The translations under genes and the position numbers were made by a program. The notes under the pieces are model-generated. The model did no database searches. It was given only the letters and a program-made list of their open reading frames with translations, and was not told the DNA's origin. From Erwinia endophytica (GTDB lineage Bacteria > Pseudomonadota > Gammaproteobacteria > Enterobacterales > Enterobacteriaceae): a stretch of DNA of 64,000 nt. The stretch is taken from contig NZ_RQVV01000040.1 in assembly GCF_009295515.1 (NCBI RefSeq), positions 1 through 64,000 on the forward strand, given 5' to 3'. Below are positions 33,912-44,455 of this stretch, piece after piece; position 1 is the first letter of the stretch; each line of letters opens with the position of its first letter.

Positions 33912-35339
33912 GTGAAAACATGGCGTTTATTTCCCCGTTCCCTGCGTCAACTGGTGTTGATGGCGTTTCTGCTGGTGTTGCTGCCACTGCTGGTGTTGGC
34001 CTGGCAAGCGTGGGAGAGTCTCTCGGCGCTGAGTGATCAGGCGGCCGAGACTAACCAGACTACCCTGACCGATGTGCGTCGTAGTGAAGCAATGGCCCGG
34101 ACCGCACTGGAACTGGAGCGCAGTTACCGGCAGTACTGTGTGCTGGGCGCCCCCATGCTGGCGAATCTCTATCAGACGCAACGCAGCCAGTATGCTCAGT
34201 TGCTGGAGGCTCATGCTTCCGTGCTGCCAGACACGCGTATTTACGATTCGTTGCGTCAGTCGCTCTCTCAGTTGAGTAAAATCACCTGTGAAAACAGTAA
34301 TCCGCTCAAAGCCGCTTCCGGCGAGCTGGAAGCCTTTTCTGCGGCGAATGCTCAGTTGGTGCAATCGACGCGCGAGGTGGTATTTTCCCGCGGATTACAA
34401 TTGCAGCGAGAGATAGCCGATCGGGGCCAATACTTTGGCTGGCAGGCATTGATTTTGTTTTTACTCAGTCTCGGGCTGGTTCTGCTGTTTACCCGCATGA
34501 TCATTGGACCGGTGAAAGCGGTCGAACGGATGATCAACCGACTGGGGGAAGGACGGACGTTGGGCCACAATCTGGCTTTCAAAGGCCCACGTGAACTGCG
34601 ATCCCTGGGGCAGCGGATCCTGTGGCTGAGTGAGCGTCTGGCCTGGCTGGAATCGCAGCGCCACGAGTTTTTGCGTCATCTTTCTCACGAGTTGAAAACG
34701 CCGCTGGCGAGTATGCGTGAAGGCACCGCGCTGCTGGCGGACGAGGTGGCGGGGCCGCTGACTTCCGACCAACAGGAAGTGGTCAGTATTTTGGACGAAA
34801 GTAGTCGACACCTGCAGCGGTTGATTGAACAGTTACTGGATTACAATCGCAAACTTTCCGAAGCGCAGATAATGCTGGAGCCGGTGCAGTTGAACCCGCT
34901 GGTGGATGATATCGTCGCGACCCATAGTTTGACGGCGCGAGCTAAAATGATGCACACAGACATCGAACTGTCTGCCAGCGCCTGTCTGGGGGAGCCAACT
35001 CTGCTCGCCAGGGCCATCGATAATCTTTATTCGAATGCGATACACTATGGGGCGGAATCCGGTACCATCTGGATCCGTAGCCATCAACAGGGCCGCAAGG
35101 TGGTCATCGAGGTGGCAAACACGGGAACACCGGTGCCAGAGGCTGAGCAGGCAATGATTTTTGAGCCATTTTTTCAGGGGAGCCAGCAGCGCAAAGGGGC
35201 TGTCAAAGGTAGCGGACTCGGGCTCAGTATTGCCAAAGATTGTCTGCACCGTATGCAGGGCGATCTGCAACTGGTCAGCAGTGACGGGGCGGATGTTTGC
35301 TTCAGAATCGAACTCAACACCACTGCCGGGAATGAATAA
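33912..35339 (+). CDS. glrK: Sensor histidine kinase GlrK (QseE)
   Basis: GlrK is the sensor kinase that phosphorylates GlrR. The 475-residue protein has a first membrane helix (residues 14-32), a periplasmic region rich in helix, a second membrane helix (about 178-194), a HAMP linker, the phosphoacceptor His259 in LRHLSHELKTPLA, and the ATPase domain (LLARAIDNLYSNAIHYG, GSGLGLSIAKDCLHRMQG). The start is GTG at 33912 (VKTWRLFPRSLRQLV) with GGAGAG upstream, by family alignment. It leads the glrK-qseG-glrR operon. Confidence 0.95.
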   Translation: MKTWRLFPRSLRQLVLMAFLLVLLPLLVLAWQAWESLSALSDQAAETNQTTLTDVRRSEAMARTALELERSYRQYCVLGAPMLANLYQTQRSQYAQLLEAHASVLPDTRIYDSLRQSLSQLSKITCENSNPLKAASGELEAFSAANAQLVQSTREVVFSRGLQLQREIADRGQYFGWQALILFLLSLGLVLLFTRMIIGPVKAVERMINRLGEGRTLGHNLAFKGPRELRSLGQRILWLSERLAWLESQRHEFLRHLSHELKTPLASMREGTALLADEVAGPLTSDQQEVVSILDESSRHLQRLIEQLLDYNRKLSEAQIMLEPVQLNPLVDDIVATHSLTARAKMMHTDIELSASACLGEPTLLARAIDNLYSNAIHYGAESGTIWIRSHQQGRKVVIEVANTGTPVPEAEQAMIFEPFFQGSQQRKGAVKGSGLGLSIAKDCLHRMQGDLQLVSSDGADVCFRIELNTTAGNE

Positions 35340-35343
35340 TCGA

Positions 35344-36045
35344 ATGAGAATAACACCCCTGTTTGCTGTTTTGCTTACTGTGCAACTGGCTGCCTGTAAC
35401 GCGAAAATGTCTCACCAGGCGAACCAGGATAGCGCGATGGTTGTGCCTGAAATCAAGGTCGCCGATTTCCAACAGGTACCGTGTGATCGCGTCTGGCAGG
35501 CTGGCGATGAGCAAAGCTATGCCAATGTACTTTACTGGCTACGGGCAATGGATTGTGCGGTGAAGTTGTCCCCTGCTGATGCACGGGCCGAAGCTGGTCG
35601 CTGGCCGGGTGATAACTGGCATAACGCGTTCAAACAGGGTGTGCTGATGGCTAATGGCAACGTCACGCCAACAGAAAGACGTGATTATTTGCAAAAACTG
35701 GACTCGTTCAGCCAGGACTATCCCGCTACGGTGCGGGGGGTGATACAACTTTGGCGCGCTGATCAGATGGGGCAATTACAGTTGTCGGAAGAGCGCACAC
35801 GCTACCAACATCTGCAGCAAAACAGTGACGCGCAGTTGGATATTCTGCGCCAGCAACAGGCCAGCCTGACGAAAGAACTTAACGTTACCCGACATAAGCT
35901 GGAAACATTGACTGACATTGAGCGTCAGCTATCGTCGCGTCGTTCGCCTGATTCTGCCGATAATAGCCACGTGGATAAAAGTGATCGTGCAGACACCGGT
36001 GGTGCGTCACCGGGTAATAACACAAAGGACCGCAGACAGCCATGA
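35344..36045 (+). CDS. qseG: Outer membrane lipoprotein QseG (YfhG)
   Basis: The 233-residue protein has a lipoprotein signal with lipobox LAAC (MRITPLFAVLLTVQLAAC). The mature part has VLYWLRAMDCAVKL, RTRYQHLQQNSDAQLDILRQQ and LEKLTDIERQL-like LETLTDIERQLSSR with a coiled-coil character. E. coli QseG interacts with GlrK and is needed for its activity. A start at 35332 that overlaps the glrK stop is an alternative. It overlaps glrR by 4 bases. The sequence is less conserved than its neighbours. Confidence 0.9.
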   Translation: MRITPLFAVLLTVQLAACNAKMSHQANQDSAMVVPEIKVADFQQVPCDRVWQAGDEQSYANVLYWLRAMDCAVKLSPADARAEAGRWPGDNWHNAFKQGVLMANGNVTPTERRDYLQKLDSFSQDYPATVRGVIQLWRADQMGQLQLSEERTRYQHLQQNSDAQLDILRQQQASLTKELNVTRHKLETLTDIERQLSSRRSPDSADNSHVDKSDRADTGGASPGNNTKDRRQP

Positions 36046-37376
36046 TAAAAAAATCGGCCAGCCTGCTGCTGGTAGATGACGATCCCAGTTTGCTTAAGCT
36101 GTTGGGGATGCGTTTGAGTAGCGAAGGTTTCAGCGTTCTGACGGCGGAAAGTGGGCCGGAAGCATTGCGGATGCTACAACGTGAGAAAACAGATCTGGTC
36201 ATCAGCGATCTGCGTATGGATGAGATGGACGGCCTGGCGTTGTTCAGTGAGATTCAGAAGATCCAGCCGGGGATGCCGGTGATTATCCTGACGGCGCACG
36301 GTTCCATTCCCGAAGCGGTGTCAGCGACCCAACAGGGGGTATTTAGCTTCCTGACCAAACCGGTAGATCGTGATGCGCTTTACAGTGCCATCGACCAGGC
36401 ATTGGCCCACCGTGCGCCTGTGAGTGACGATGCCTGGCGGGCAAATATCGTCACCCGCAACCCGTCAATGTTGCGGATGCTGGAGCAGGCAAGAATGGTT
36501 GCCCAGTCCGACGTCAGTGTGTTGATTAATGGTCAGAGTGGAACGGGTAAAGAGATTTTGGCGCAGGCGATCCATGCAGCCAGCCCGCGGGCGGATAATG
36601 CTTTTATTGCGATCAATTGCGGTGCGTTGCCTGAGCAACTGCTTGAATCCGAACTGTTCGGGCATGCTAAAGGCGCATTTACTGGCGCAGTCAGTCATCG
36701 TGAAGGGCTGTTCCAGGCCGCCGAGGGGGGAACGCTGTTCCTCGATGAAATTGGTGATATGCCGCAGGCGCTGCAGGTTAAGCTGTTGCGTGTTTTGCAG
36801 GAGCGGAAGGTTCGTCCGTTGGGGAGTAACCGTGATGTGGCTATTAATGTCCGTATTCTGTCGGCCACCCATCGCGATCTGCCTAAAGCGATGGAGAAAA
36901 AAGAGTTTCGTGAAGACTTATTTTACCGCCTGAATGTGGTGAACCTGAAGATCCCGGCGTTGCACGAGCGTTCCGAAGATATACCCTTGTTGGCAAATCA
37001 TCTGCTGAAGCAATCAGCTGAACGGCATAAACCATTTGTGCGCAGTTTTTCTACCGATGCCATGAAACGGCTGGTGGCGGCGAGCTGGCCGGGTAACGTT
37101 CGTCAGTTGGTTAACGTCATTGAACAGTGTGTGGCGTTGACTTCGGCGCCAGTGATCAGTGAAGCGCTGGTCGAGCAGGCACTGGTCGGGGAAAACACGG
37201 TGTTACCGACTTTCGTGGAAGCGAGAAATCAGTTTGAACTGAATTATTTACGTAAACTGTTACAGATGACCAGGGGGAATGTCACCCATGCCGCACGGCT
37301 TGCCGGGCGCAACCGGACTGAATTTTATAAACTGTTGTCGCGTCATGAGTTGGATGCGTCTGATTTTAAAGAGTAG
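36042..37376 (+). CDS. glrR: Sigma-54 dependent response regulator GlrR (QseF)
   Basis: GlrR activates sigma-54 promoters such as glmY. The 444-residue protein has a receiver domain with phosphoacceptor Asp56 (LVISDLRMDEMDG), an AAA+ domain with Walker A GQSGTGKE (a slight change from GESGTGKE), the sigma-54 contact loop GAFTGA (211-216) and GTLFLDEIGD. A C-terminal Fis-like helix-turn-helix (NVTHAARLAGRNRTEFYKLLSRH) follows. Its known target, glmY, with its binding sites, lies 2 kb upstream. Confidence 0.97.
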   Translation: MIKKSASLLLVDDDPSLLKLLGMRLSSEGFSVLTAESGPEALRMLQREKTDLVISDLRMDEMDGLALFSEIQKIQPGMPVIILTAHGSIPEAVSATQQGVFSFLTKPVDRDALYSAIDQALAHRAPVSDDAWRANIVTRNPSMLRMLEQARMVAQSDVSVLINGQSGTGKEILAQAIHAASPRADNAFIAINCGALPEQLLESELFGHAKGAFTGAVSHREGLFQAAEGGTLFLDEIGDMPQALQVKLLRVLQERKVRPLGSNRDVAINVRILSATHRDLPKAMEKKEFREDLFYRLNVVNLKIPALHERSEDIPLLANHLLKQSAERHKPFVRSFSTDAMKRLVAASWPGNVRQLVNVIEQCVALTSAPVISEALVEQALVGENTVLPTFVEARNQFELNYLRKLLQMTRGNVTHAARLAGRNRTEFYKLLSRHELDASDFKE

Positions 37377-37506
37377 TTTTTTTCAGTGCCGTTTTGTTGC
37401 CGGGATATGGTAGTTTAAGCCTCCTGAAAAAGAGACAGACCGCACGGCGGGATCTGTCCGCTGCACATATACTGAAAAAATGACCTTCCGGCTGCGGAGG
37501 GCATGA

Positions 37507-37857
<351 letters not shown>

Positions 37858-37881
37858 TCACTGACGGTGAGCAGGAATGAG

Positions 37882-37925
37882 AAAAAGGGGAGACGATCAG
37901 ATTCTGATGATGTCTCCCTTTTTTG
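37882..37925. terminator. Terminator after glnB
   Basis: AAAAAGGGGAGACGATCAG at 37882-37900 pairs with CTGATGATGTCTCCCTTTTTT at 37904-37924 (a small bulge), flanked by A and T runs. It may serve both glnB and convergent mgtE. Confidence 0.85.
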
Positions 37926-38008
37926 TACCTTGATGCGCGAGCAAACAAGGCGGCTGGCGCTTGGCCTTCTCACCGGTTGCACTGTTGCCCGCTACCATGT
38001 TGTCAGAC

Positions 38009-39445
38009 TCAGTGCAGCAGAAAAATCGTTGCCAGCCCCAGGAAAATAAAGAATCCGCCGGTGTCCGTCGTGGCGGTAATCAGCACGCTGGAGCCGACGG
38101 CGGGGTCGCGCTTCAGTTTGAGCATGACCAGTGGGATTAACACCCCCATTAACGCGGCGAGCAGCAGGTTCAGGATCATCGCCAGCATCATCACCCCGCC
38201 CAGCGCCAGGTTGTCATACATCGCCCAGGTTATCCCGCCCATAATTCCTCCCCAGCACAGGCCGTTAATCAGCGCGACACCCAGTTCCCGGACGATCAGG
38301 AAGGAGAAATTACCCGGCTCAACCTGATGTAACGCCAGCGCGCGCACAATCATCGTGATGGTTTGATTACCGGTATTGCCACCGATACCGGCCACGATTG
38401 GCATGAGTGTGGCCAGCGCCACCAGATGCGAAATAGTCTCTTCGAACAGGCCGATCACCCTGGAGGCGACGAATGCGGTGCAAAGGTTGATAGCCAGCCA
38501 CGTCCAGCGAGTACGAACGGCTTTTCTGACGGGCGCGAACACATCTTCATCGGGGTTCACACCCCCCATTTTACGGATATTGCTGTCGTTTTCTTCATTT
38601 ACCAGATCGACAACGTCCTCAATGGTTACACGCCCCATCAGCTTGCCTTTAGCATCGATCACGGCCGCTGAAATCAGGTTATAACGTTCGAACGCGCCTG
38701 CGGCATCTTCCGCTTTGTCATCAACACGGAATGTGGTCGGCATGTCGTTCATCACATCGACGACCCGCATTTCAGGCCGATTAAGCAGAATATCAGTCAG
38801 TGCCAATTCCCCTAACAGGGTATTATTTTTATCGATGATAAACAGTTTATCGGTACCTTCAGGGATCATTTTTCTGCGCCGCAGATAGCGCTGCACGGTA
38901 GCCAGTGTGACATCGGCTGGCATGGTGATGAGCTTGAAATCCATGATGCGGCCAACGCGATCACGATCGAAGTCCATGACTTCAAGCACACGGGAGCGCT
39001 GATCGGGTTCCAGTGACGTCAGCAGACGGCCGGTTAAATCACGAGAGAGGTATTTGACGAGATAAACCTGATCGTCAATATCCAGTGGTTTGATGGTGCG
39101 CAGTAAATCACGGTCACTCATCTCTGCAATCAGGCTTTCCCAGACGTTCTCAGAGACCTCGACCAGTACCATCCCCCGGCGTTCGGTACCTATCAGACGC
39201 CACAGCGCCAGACGTTCATCTTCCGGCAGGGCTTCAAGCAGGTCAGCAAGGTCAGCCGCATGGAGCAGGGGGATGTAACTTTTTATCTCCGCTACCTGTT
39301 CCTCATGCGCTTTGGCTTCCGTTTCGCTCTCTTTTAGCGGTCGTTGCCGCAAGGTATCGACCAAATCGCTGTCATTGAGGAGCAGGTTCAGGATACGGCT
39401 TCGGATTTCAGCAAGTTGCTGACGATGAGACTGAGCTACAGACAT
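38009..39445 (-). CDS. mgtE: Magnesium transporter MgtE
   Basis: MgtE is a Mg2+ (and Co2+) channel gated by intracellular Mg2+. The 478-residue protein has the N-terminal helical domain (DLADLLEALPEDERLALWRLI), two CBS domains (about residues 160-285, with MPADVTLATVQRYLR and GRVTIEDVVDLVNEENDS), a plug helix and five membrane helices near the C-terminus. The pore motif GIGGNTGNQT falls near residue 360. It is not in this place in E. coli K-12, which lacks MgtE. Confidence 0.95.
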   Translation of the reverse strand: MSVAQSHRQQLAEIRSRILNLLLNDSDLVDTLRQRPLKESETEAKAHEEQVAEIKSYIPLLHAADLADLLEALPEDERLALWRLIGTERRGMVLVEVSENVWESLIAEMSDRDLLRTIKPLDIDDQVYLVKYLSRDLTGRLLTSLEPDQRSRVLEVMDFDRDRVGRIMDFKLITMPADVTLATVQRYLRRRKMIPEGTDKLFIIDKNNTLLGELALTDILLNRPEMRVVDVMNDMPTTFRVDDKAEDAAGAFERYNLISAAVIDAKGKLMGRVTIEDVVDLVNEENDSNIRKMGGVNPDEDVFAPVRKAVRTRWTWLAINLCTAFVASRVIGLFEETISHLVALATLMPIVAGIGGNTGNQTITMIVRALALHQVEPGNFSFLIVRELGVALINGLCWGGIMGGITWAMYDNLALGGVMMLAMILNLLLAALMGVLIPLVMLKLKRDPAVGSSVLITATTDTGGFFIFLGLATIFLLH

Positions 39446-39574
39446 AAAAATTCCCTTGTGTCTGGCAAAGGGCTGGCGATGCAGTAAGTATTATCTAAAT
39501 CAGGCATGAGACACGATTAAGTCGCATTTTTCAGGCAACTCCGTAGGTCAGGTCGCCAGCTACCGCCACGATGA

Positions 39575-39742
39575 CTATTTAGTGAGGGTCGTGGAGACAG
39601 GAACATCCTGTTTTTTTTGCTGATGGTGGGCGATAGCACCAGGAATGACGTAAATTAAGCGTCCCACTAAGATGATGAAACTGACCAGCAGTACGATACG
39701 AGTCATCCGACTGGTTTTCTGACGTTTTCTGATAAATGACAT
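39575..39742 (-). CDS. yfgG: YfgG-family small membrane protein
   Basis: The 55-residue protein has one membrane segment (residues about 13-35; MTRIVLLVSFIILVGRLIYV). It aligns with E. coli YfgG, which begins with a basic stretch and the same MTRIVLL helix and has been linked to nickel and cobalt tolerance. The start at 39742 (MSFIRKRQKTSRM) is by alignment. An in-frame start at 39802 would add 20 residues; neither has a strong ribosome-binding site. It is next to the yfgF orthologue, as in E. coli. Confidence 0.8.
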   Translation of the reverse strand: MSFIRKRQKTSRMTRIVLLVSFIILVGRLIYVIPGAIAHHQQKKQDVPVSTTLTK

Positions 39743-39936
39743 GGCGCGGTTCACGCAGTTAATCCTGAAGTAAGCCCGAGGGCGACGATGCCATTTAGTC
39801 ACAGCTTATCAGGCGGGTCAATGTGAACCGTCCGTTCGGCGCTCCCCTCCTGTGACATGGCAGGAATAAAATATATCTTGAAACCAGGTCCCTTTTCTAA
39901 ACCGCAGACATACAGATAAGAAAAAAACGCTGGTAA

Positions 39937-39950
39937 TTGATCTGCGTCAA
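39937..39950 (+). promoter_or_regulatory. FNR box of yfgF
   Basis: TTGATCTGCGTCAA matches TTGAT-N4-ATCAA with one change. TAGTAT at 39972-39977 may be the -10, placing the box at about -41.5, as in class II FNR promoters. FNR control of yfgF is reported in E. coli. Confidence 0.7.
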
Positions 39951-40030
39951 ATTAACCTCTGAATTTATCCCTAGTATTGCGCAAGATCCAGTGTCGCACT
40001 GTCTGATTACTTGCTTTTTCCGGGCAAATT

Positions 40031-42325
40031 ATGCCCAAACCTGTAACGAGTATAATGAGAATTTCACCTTGCCTGAGCCGTTTTTACCATAGTTCCTGGG
40101 GACTGGCTCTTCTGTTACCCTTGATCCTGATGCCTGTGTCCTCGATGCTGTCCGTGCGCTTATGGGTCCCGGGAGGCTATGTCTATCTGATCTACCTGCC
40201 GCTGGCGCTGATGATCGCAATGTTACAGGTCTATGACTGGGGGGCGATGCCAGGCATTATCCTCGGGCTGATAACCTACTATTTTCATCATTATCCTCCG
40301 GCACAGGCGGCCATTATTGTTTGCGTTTTTATCAGCGTACTGGTTTGCGGCTGGGCAGGTTACCGCATCCAGGTTCGGCGCCGATGGAGTGTCGATTACG
40401 GCGACCTGCGAATGATGCCGATTCGTTTGTTCTGGTTAAGCTTTTTGATCCCGACTCTGCTTGTTTTCGCTACACAGCTGATGGTGTCGATCGGAATGAT
40501 GCCGCTGGGTCAGTCCGTTTTTCCGCACGAGCTGTTTTCATTGCATACGTTGCTCAATTGGCAGTCTGCCTTATTGTCATGCCTGACCATGGTACAAATT
40601 TGCTATCTGTTCATTCGTTGCCTGCGTAATCCCCGATTTATTCGTCTGGCCCGGCAACGTATCATCAGACAAGTTTCGCCAGGCGTCAAAACGAGTGAAT
40701 GTCTGCTTTGGATTGGGTTGGTGGCTTTTCTGCTGGTTTTGCTGACGCAGTTTAACGAATCAAAACATAATTTGCTGAGTACTGATTATGGCCTGCCGTT
40801 ACTTCTGCCATTGATGCTGTGGGCAGCGATGCGCTTTGGTTACCTGTGCACTTCGCTGAGCTGGGCCTTGTTGTTGGTGGTGTTGTATCAACTGCGCGAT
40901 CGTTTTCTTCACCCGACCACCGATCCTTATAACCTGGCGGTTCTGTCGGCGAACTTGCTGATTTTTAGTTTGACTATTTTGTTTATGTCCGCCATCAGTA
41001 CGCGCCAGCGCGGCACCTTAGCCATGGCTAAAGCTGCCGCGCTGAACGATCCGGTGATGAACATGCCTAATTTACGTGCGCTAAGTCATGCATTGGAAAA
41101 AAATTCGCGCTCCACATTGTGTTTTCTGAGTATTCCAGACCTGGATCGTCTGAGCCGGACCTATGGTCTGCGGCTACGTATCCAGTACAAGCGCAGCCTG
41201 GCCAGCCATCTAAAGGTCGATTTACTGCCGGGTGAAGAAGTTTATCAACTGCCCGGATTTGATTTGGTAATGCGCCTGAAGGATGAAGGACATCTGGAGA
41301 GGATCGAGAACATCGCGGCCCGGCTGAAAGACTATTATCTGAATTGGGAGGGGCTACCCATCCAACCCCAGGTCGGGCTGAGCTACTGTAGTGTGCGTCC
41401 GCCGGTGACTCATCTTTATGAATTATTGGGAGAGATGAGTGGGATGGCCGGGGTGTCACTGACCAGTGGGGTGGTGGAGAACCTGCAACAGAATGCCAAA
41501 CTGTCGGTACAACGTCTTGTTACCCAAAAAATCACCCTGCTGAACGATATTCAGTTGGCGTTGAAAACCGAGGGTTTCCAACTGACGGCGCAAAAAATTT
41601 GCGGTGTACGCGGCGATGATTATTACGAGATAACGCCCGGGATGAAAGACAGTCAGGGCGATGAAGTCAAACCAGAATTGTTGCATCTGGTGGTCAACGA
41701 ATTTGCCCTGCACTGGAATGTAGATCGGTGGGTATTGGTGCAACTGCTGACATTTATTAATCAACACCGGGCAACTCTGCCAGGGCTGCGTTTTTCAATG
41801 AGTCTGTTCGCTGCCACTCTTTGCCGTCCACAATTGGCTCGTGAAGTGGAGGCGTTACTGCGGGAGTATAATGTTGAATCCTGGCAACTGATTTTTGATG
41901 TGGAAGAGTCGCCGAGCCTGACCGACTATAGTTGGGGGAACCGTACCATTGCTCAGTTGCGAAACCTTGGTTGTCGGGTCGCGATTGACGATTTTGGTCG
42001 AGGTTATGCCAGCTATGCCAGGTTGAAAGAACTACAGGTCGATATGTTGAAAATTAACGGTAATTTTGTGCGTAACATGACGCATAGCAGCCTGGATTAT
42101 CAGATTATTGAGTCAACTTGCGTCATTGCCCGGCTGAAAAAGATGCAGATCCTGGCTAAATGTGTGGAAGTAAAAGAAGAGGACGATTTGCTGCGTGGGC
42201 TGGGGGTCGATTACCTGCAAGGGCCGCTATATGGTCAGCCATGCCTTCTGGAAGAGATAGCTGACAGGCGTCATATTGCAGCGCGGAGAATCGTTTCAGA
42301 GACGGAGATGGTGACTAGTTTTTGA
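40031..42325 (+). CDS. yfgF: YfgF-like membrane protein with degenerate GGDEF and EAL domains
   Basis: The 764-residue protein has an N-terminal MASE1-like membrane part (about residues 20-325, eight or so helices), a degenerate GGDEF region and a C-terminal EAL-type domain (about 505-745). E. coli YfgF is a cyclic-di-GMP phosphodiesterase. Here the key residues are largely lost: the ExLxR motif reads YEITPG, the Asn motif reads FSMSLFA, the FEVTES motif reads FDVEES, LKID reads LKING and AEYVE reads AKCVE. Only IDDFG and the Lys of LKIN remain. It may be an inactive sensor or nucleotide-binding protein. It overlaps the end of tehB. The start at 40055 is an alternative. Confidence 0.85.
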   Translation: MPKPVTSIMRISPCLSRFYHSSWGLALLLPLILMPVSSMLSVRLWVPGGYVYLIYLPLALMIAMLQVYDWGAMPGIILGLITYYFHHYPPAQAAIIVCVFISVLVCGWAGYRIQVRRRWSVDYGDLRMMPIRLFWLSFLIPTLLVFATQLMVSIGMMPLGQSVFPHELFSLHTLLNWQSALLSCLTMVQICYLFIRCLRNPRFIRLARQRIIRQVSPGVKTSECLLWIGLVAFLLVLLTQFNESKHNLLSTDYGLPLLLPLMLWAAMRFGYLCTSLSWALLLVVLYQLRDRFLHPTTDPYNLAVLSANLLIFSLTILFMSAISTRQRGTLAMAKAAALNDPVMNMPNLRALSHALEKNSRSTLCFLSIPDLDRLSRTYGLRLRIQYKRSLASHLKVDLLPGEEVYQLPGFDLVMRLKDEGHLERIENIAARLKDYYLNWEGLPIQPQVGLSYCSVRPPVTHLYELLGEMSGMAGVSLTSGVVENLQQNAKLSVQRLVTQKITLLNDIQLALKTEGFQLTAQKICGVRGDDYYEITPGMKDSQGDEVKPELLHLVVNEFALHWNVDRWVLVQLLTFINQHRATLPGLRFSMSLFAATLCRPQLAREVEALLREYNVESWQLIFDVEESPSLTDYSWGNRTIAQLRNLGCRVAIDDFGRGYASYARLKELQVDMLKINGNFVRNMTHSSLDYQIIESTCVIARLKKMQILAKCVEVKEEDDLLRGLGVDYLQGPLYGQPCLLEEIADRRHIAARRIVSETEMVTSF

Positions 42326-42920
42326 GTTGTGTTTTTTGGGCCAGCAGCGTGGCGAAACGGAGAGAAATGCGCTTGCCGTGTTCATCCGTGCGGTGCAGTT
42401 GGCCCACGTGTTCGTTGTACTTCAGGATATGCCAGCGGCGATAGTACTCGCTCAGTTCGCCGGATTTGAAAGTGAATGGGAAGCCGACGTTGCAAGGATA
42501 GTCTTCGCTGTCCATTGCCGACACAACCAGATTGTAGCCGCCCGGAATCGTGCTGGCTTGCATGTCGGCTATCAACTGCGGAATGCTGTTCGGTTGCAGG
42601 AACATCATGACCACCGTAGAAATTACCCACTGATAAGCGCCATTAAAACGCAGATCATTGAGATCTTTCTCGGCGGTGTGAATGGCGCTCAGACCTTCGT
42701 CAGCAATGATCTGGTTAAGCTGCGCCAGACTGGCCGGATTACGATCCCAGGCGGTGACATCAAACCCTTTCAGGTTGAGATACAGGGCATTGCGTCCCTT
42801 GCCGCAACCCAGATCTAACACACGTCCTGGCGGGATGAACTTAACCGCTTCCACCACTTCGGAGTGGGGAGCGGTGAGCTGGTATTTTTCCGTGTAATAG
42901 CCTTCCGCTTTGTCGTTCAT
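42315..42920 (-). CDS. tehB: Tellurite resistance methyltransferase TehB
   Basis: TehB is a SAM-dependent methyltransferase that detoxifies tellurite and can methylate selenium compounds. The 201-residue protein has the SAM motif [15 protein letters not shown] and the family stretches YFTDKY-like [46 protein letters not shown] and [10 protein letters not shown]. It overlaps ppx by 4 bases (ATGA), so it is probably translated from the ppk-ppx message. No tehA partner is adjacent. Confidence 0.9.
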   Translation of the reverse strand: MNDKAEGYYTEKYQLTAPHSEVVEAVKFIPPGRVLDLGCGKGRNALYLNLKGFDVTAWDRNPASLAQLNQIIADEGLSAIHTAEKDLNDLRFNGAYQWVISTVVMMFLQPNSIPQLIADMQASTIPGGYNLVVSAMDSEDYPCNVGFPFTFKSGELSEYYRRWHILKYNEHVGQLHRTDEHGKRISLRFATLLAQKTQLKN

Positions 42921-44449
42921 TCTGCAGGTTCCTCCTGAATAATTAACTGCCAGCCGGTTATCTCCTTCCAGTAGTGCTGCTCACGTTCCAGATCGAGCTG
43001 AACCAGCGTGTTTTGGCTGAAGTAATCACGAGGAAACGTCAACGTCCAGTGCCCGTCATCGGTTTCCAGTTTTAGCGAGGAAGGTCGGTTCGTCGCCTGG
43101 CGCTGGTTATTCAGCAGCGCCCCCAGGCGTAGCAGGAACACCATCGGTAGAAACTGTTTCTTTTTGAACAGCGTCAGACGGGGCATTTCATCAATTTTTA
43201 TCGCCTTGCGATGGAAGCGAACCAGGGTTGCCAGCAGCGTTTGTTGTTCCTGAGTAAAACCCGGCATATTGGTATTTTGCAGGATATAGGAGGAGTGGCG
43301 TTGCAGGCCGCTATGATTGATGGTTAGCCCCACTTCATGCAGCATCGCCGCCCACTTCAGCAAGGTGGCCAGTTGTGGGTTTGCCTGTTTTGGGTTTTGA
43401 TCGCGCCATTGTACATACAACTGCTCGGTGGTTTCCAGAACGCGTCTGGCCTGATCGCTGTCAATGGCATAATGATTGGCAAGGCTTTGCGCTGTACGGC
43501 TACGAATGTCCTGATGGCGGAAGCGGCCTTCCATCTCATACAGCACGCCTTCACGCAATGCGCCATCTGACAGGCGCAATTCGCGGATAACCAGCGCATC
43601 AAACACGCCGCAGATAATAGCCAGTCCAGGTACGAAGACCACTTTGCGTTCGTCTGATAAACCCGGCAGGCTGAGGGCATCAAACGATTTATATTTGATG
43701 ACCTCATTGTAAAGCATCTCCAGTCGTTCCGGTGTGAGCAGCTTTTCCTTCTCGCCCATCGCCAGCAGCACTTCACAGGCGGCTTTGATGGTTCCTGATG
43801 CCCCAAGTGCAGACTGCCAGCCCATCAGACGGTATTGCCAGGCTATCGTTTCCAGCTTTTGCGCGGCGGCCAGGCGCGCACGGCGGAAATTTTCTTTGCT
43901 GATAACGCCGCCAGGGAAATAAATATTGGCAAAGCTAACGCATCCCATCCGCCGACTTTCTACCAGACGGGGTTCGAAACCTTCGCCGATCACCATTTCG
44001 GTTGAACCTCCACCGATATCGATAACCAGTTTACGGCCTTTTTCCGGCTGCGTATGCGCGACGCCCATAAAGATCAGCCGCGCTTCTTCGTGTCCGGAAA
44101 TCACTTCAATCGGGTAGGGGATGACCTCTGCGGCTCGATGCAAAAAATCCTCTGCGTTGATCGCCTGGCGTAGCGTGTGCGTGCCAACAATAGTGACATT
44201 CGCCGGATTGAATCCCTGCAAACGTTCAGCAAACAGCGTCAGACAACTCAGGCCACGCTGAATAGCATCTTCTGTCAGTTTATTATTGTTATCCAGACCG
44301 TCGGCCAGATGCACGCGTTGTTTCAACCTGCCGAGTACCTGCATGGCGCCGTCGACCACGCGAGCAATCACCATGTGAAAACTGTTCGAACCCAAATCGA
44401 TGGCGGCGAATTCCTGTGGTTTGGGGGTATTCTTCTGGGATATTGGCAT
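42917..44449 (-). CDS. ppx: Exopolyphosphatase
   Basis: Ppx releases terminal phosphate from polyphosphate. The 510-residue protein has the actin-like ATPase fold: [18 protein letters not shown] (phosphate-1 motif), [16 protein letters not shown] (phosphate-2) and [12 protein letters not shown]-terminal HD-like domain has [28 protein letters not shown]. It is 6 bases downstream of ppk, the standard ppk-ppx operon. Confidence 0.97.
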   Translation of the reverse strand: MPISQKNTPKPQEFAAIDLGSNSFHMVIARVVDGAMQVLGRLKQRVHLADGLDNNNKLTEDAIQRGLSCLTLFAERLQGFNPANVTIVGTHTLRQAINAEDFLHRAAEVIPYPIEVISGHEEARLIFMGVAHTQPEKGRKLVIDIGGGSTEMVIGEGFEPRLVESRRMGCVSFANIYFPGGVISKENFRRARLAAAQKLETIAWQYRLMGWQSALGASGTIKAACEVLLAMGEKEKLLTPERLEMLYNEVIKYKSFDALSLPGLSDERKVVFVPGLAIICGVFDALVIRELRLSDGALREGVLYEMEGRFRHQDIRSRTAQSLANHYAIDSDQARRVLETTEQLYVQWRDQNPKQANPQLATLLKWAAMLHEVGLTINHSGLQRHSSYILQNTNMPGFTQEQQTLLATLVRFHRKAIKIDEMPRLTLFKKKQFLPMVFLLRLGALLNNQRQATNRPSSLKLETDDGHWTLTFPRDYFSQNTLVQLDLEREQHYWKEITGWQLIIQEEPAE

Positions 44450-44455
44450 AGTGAG

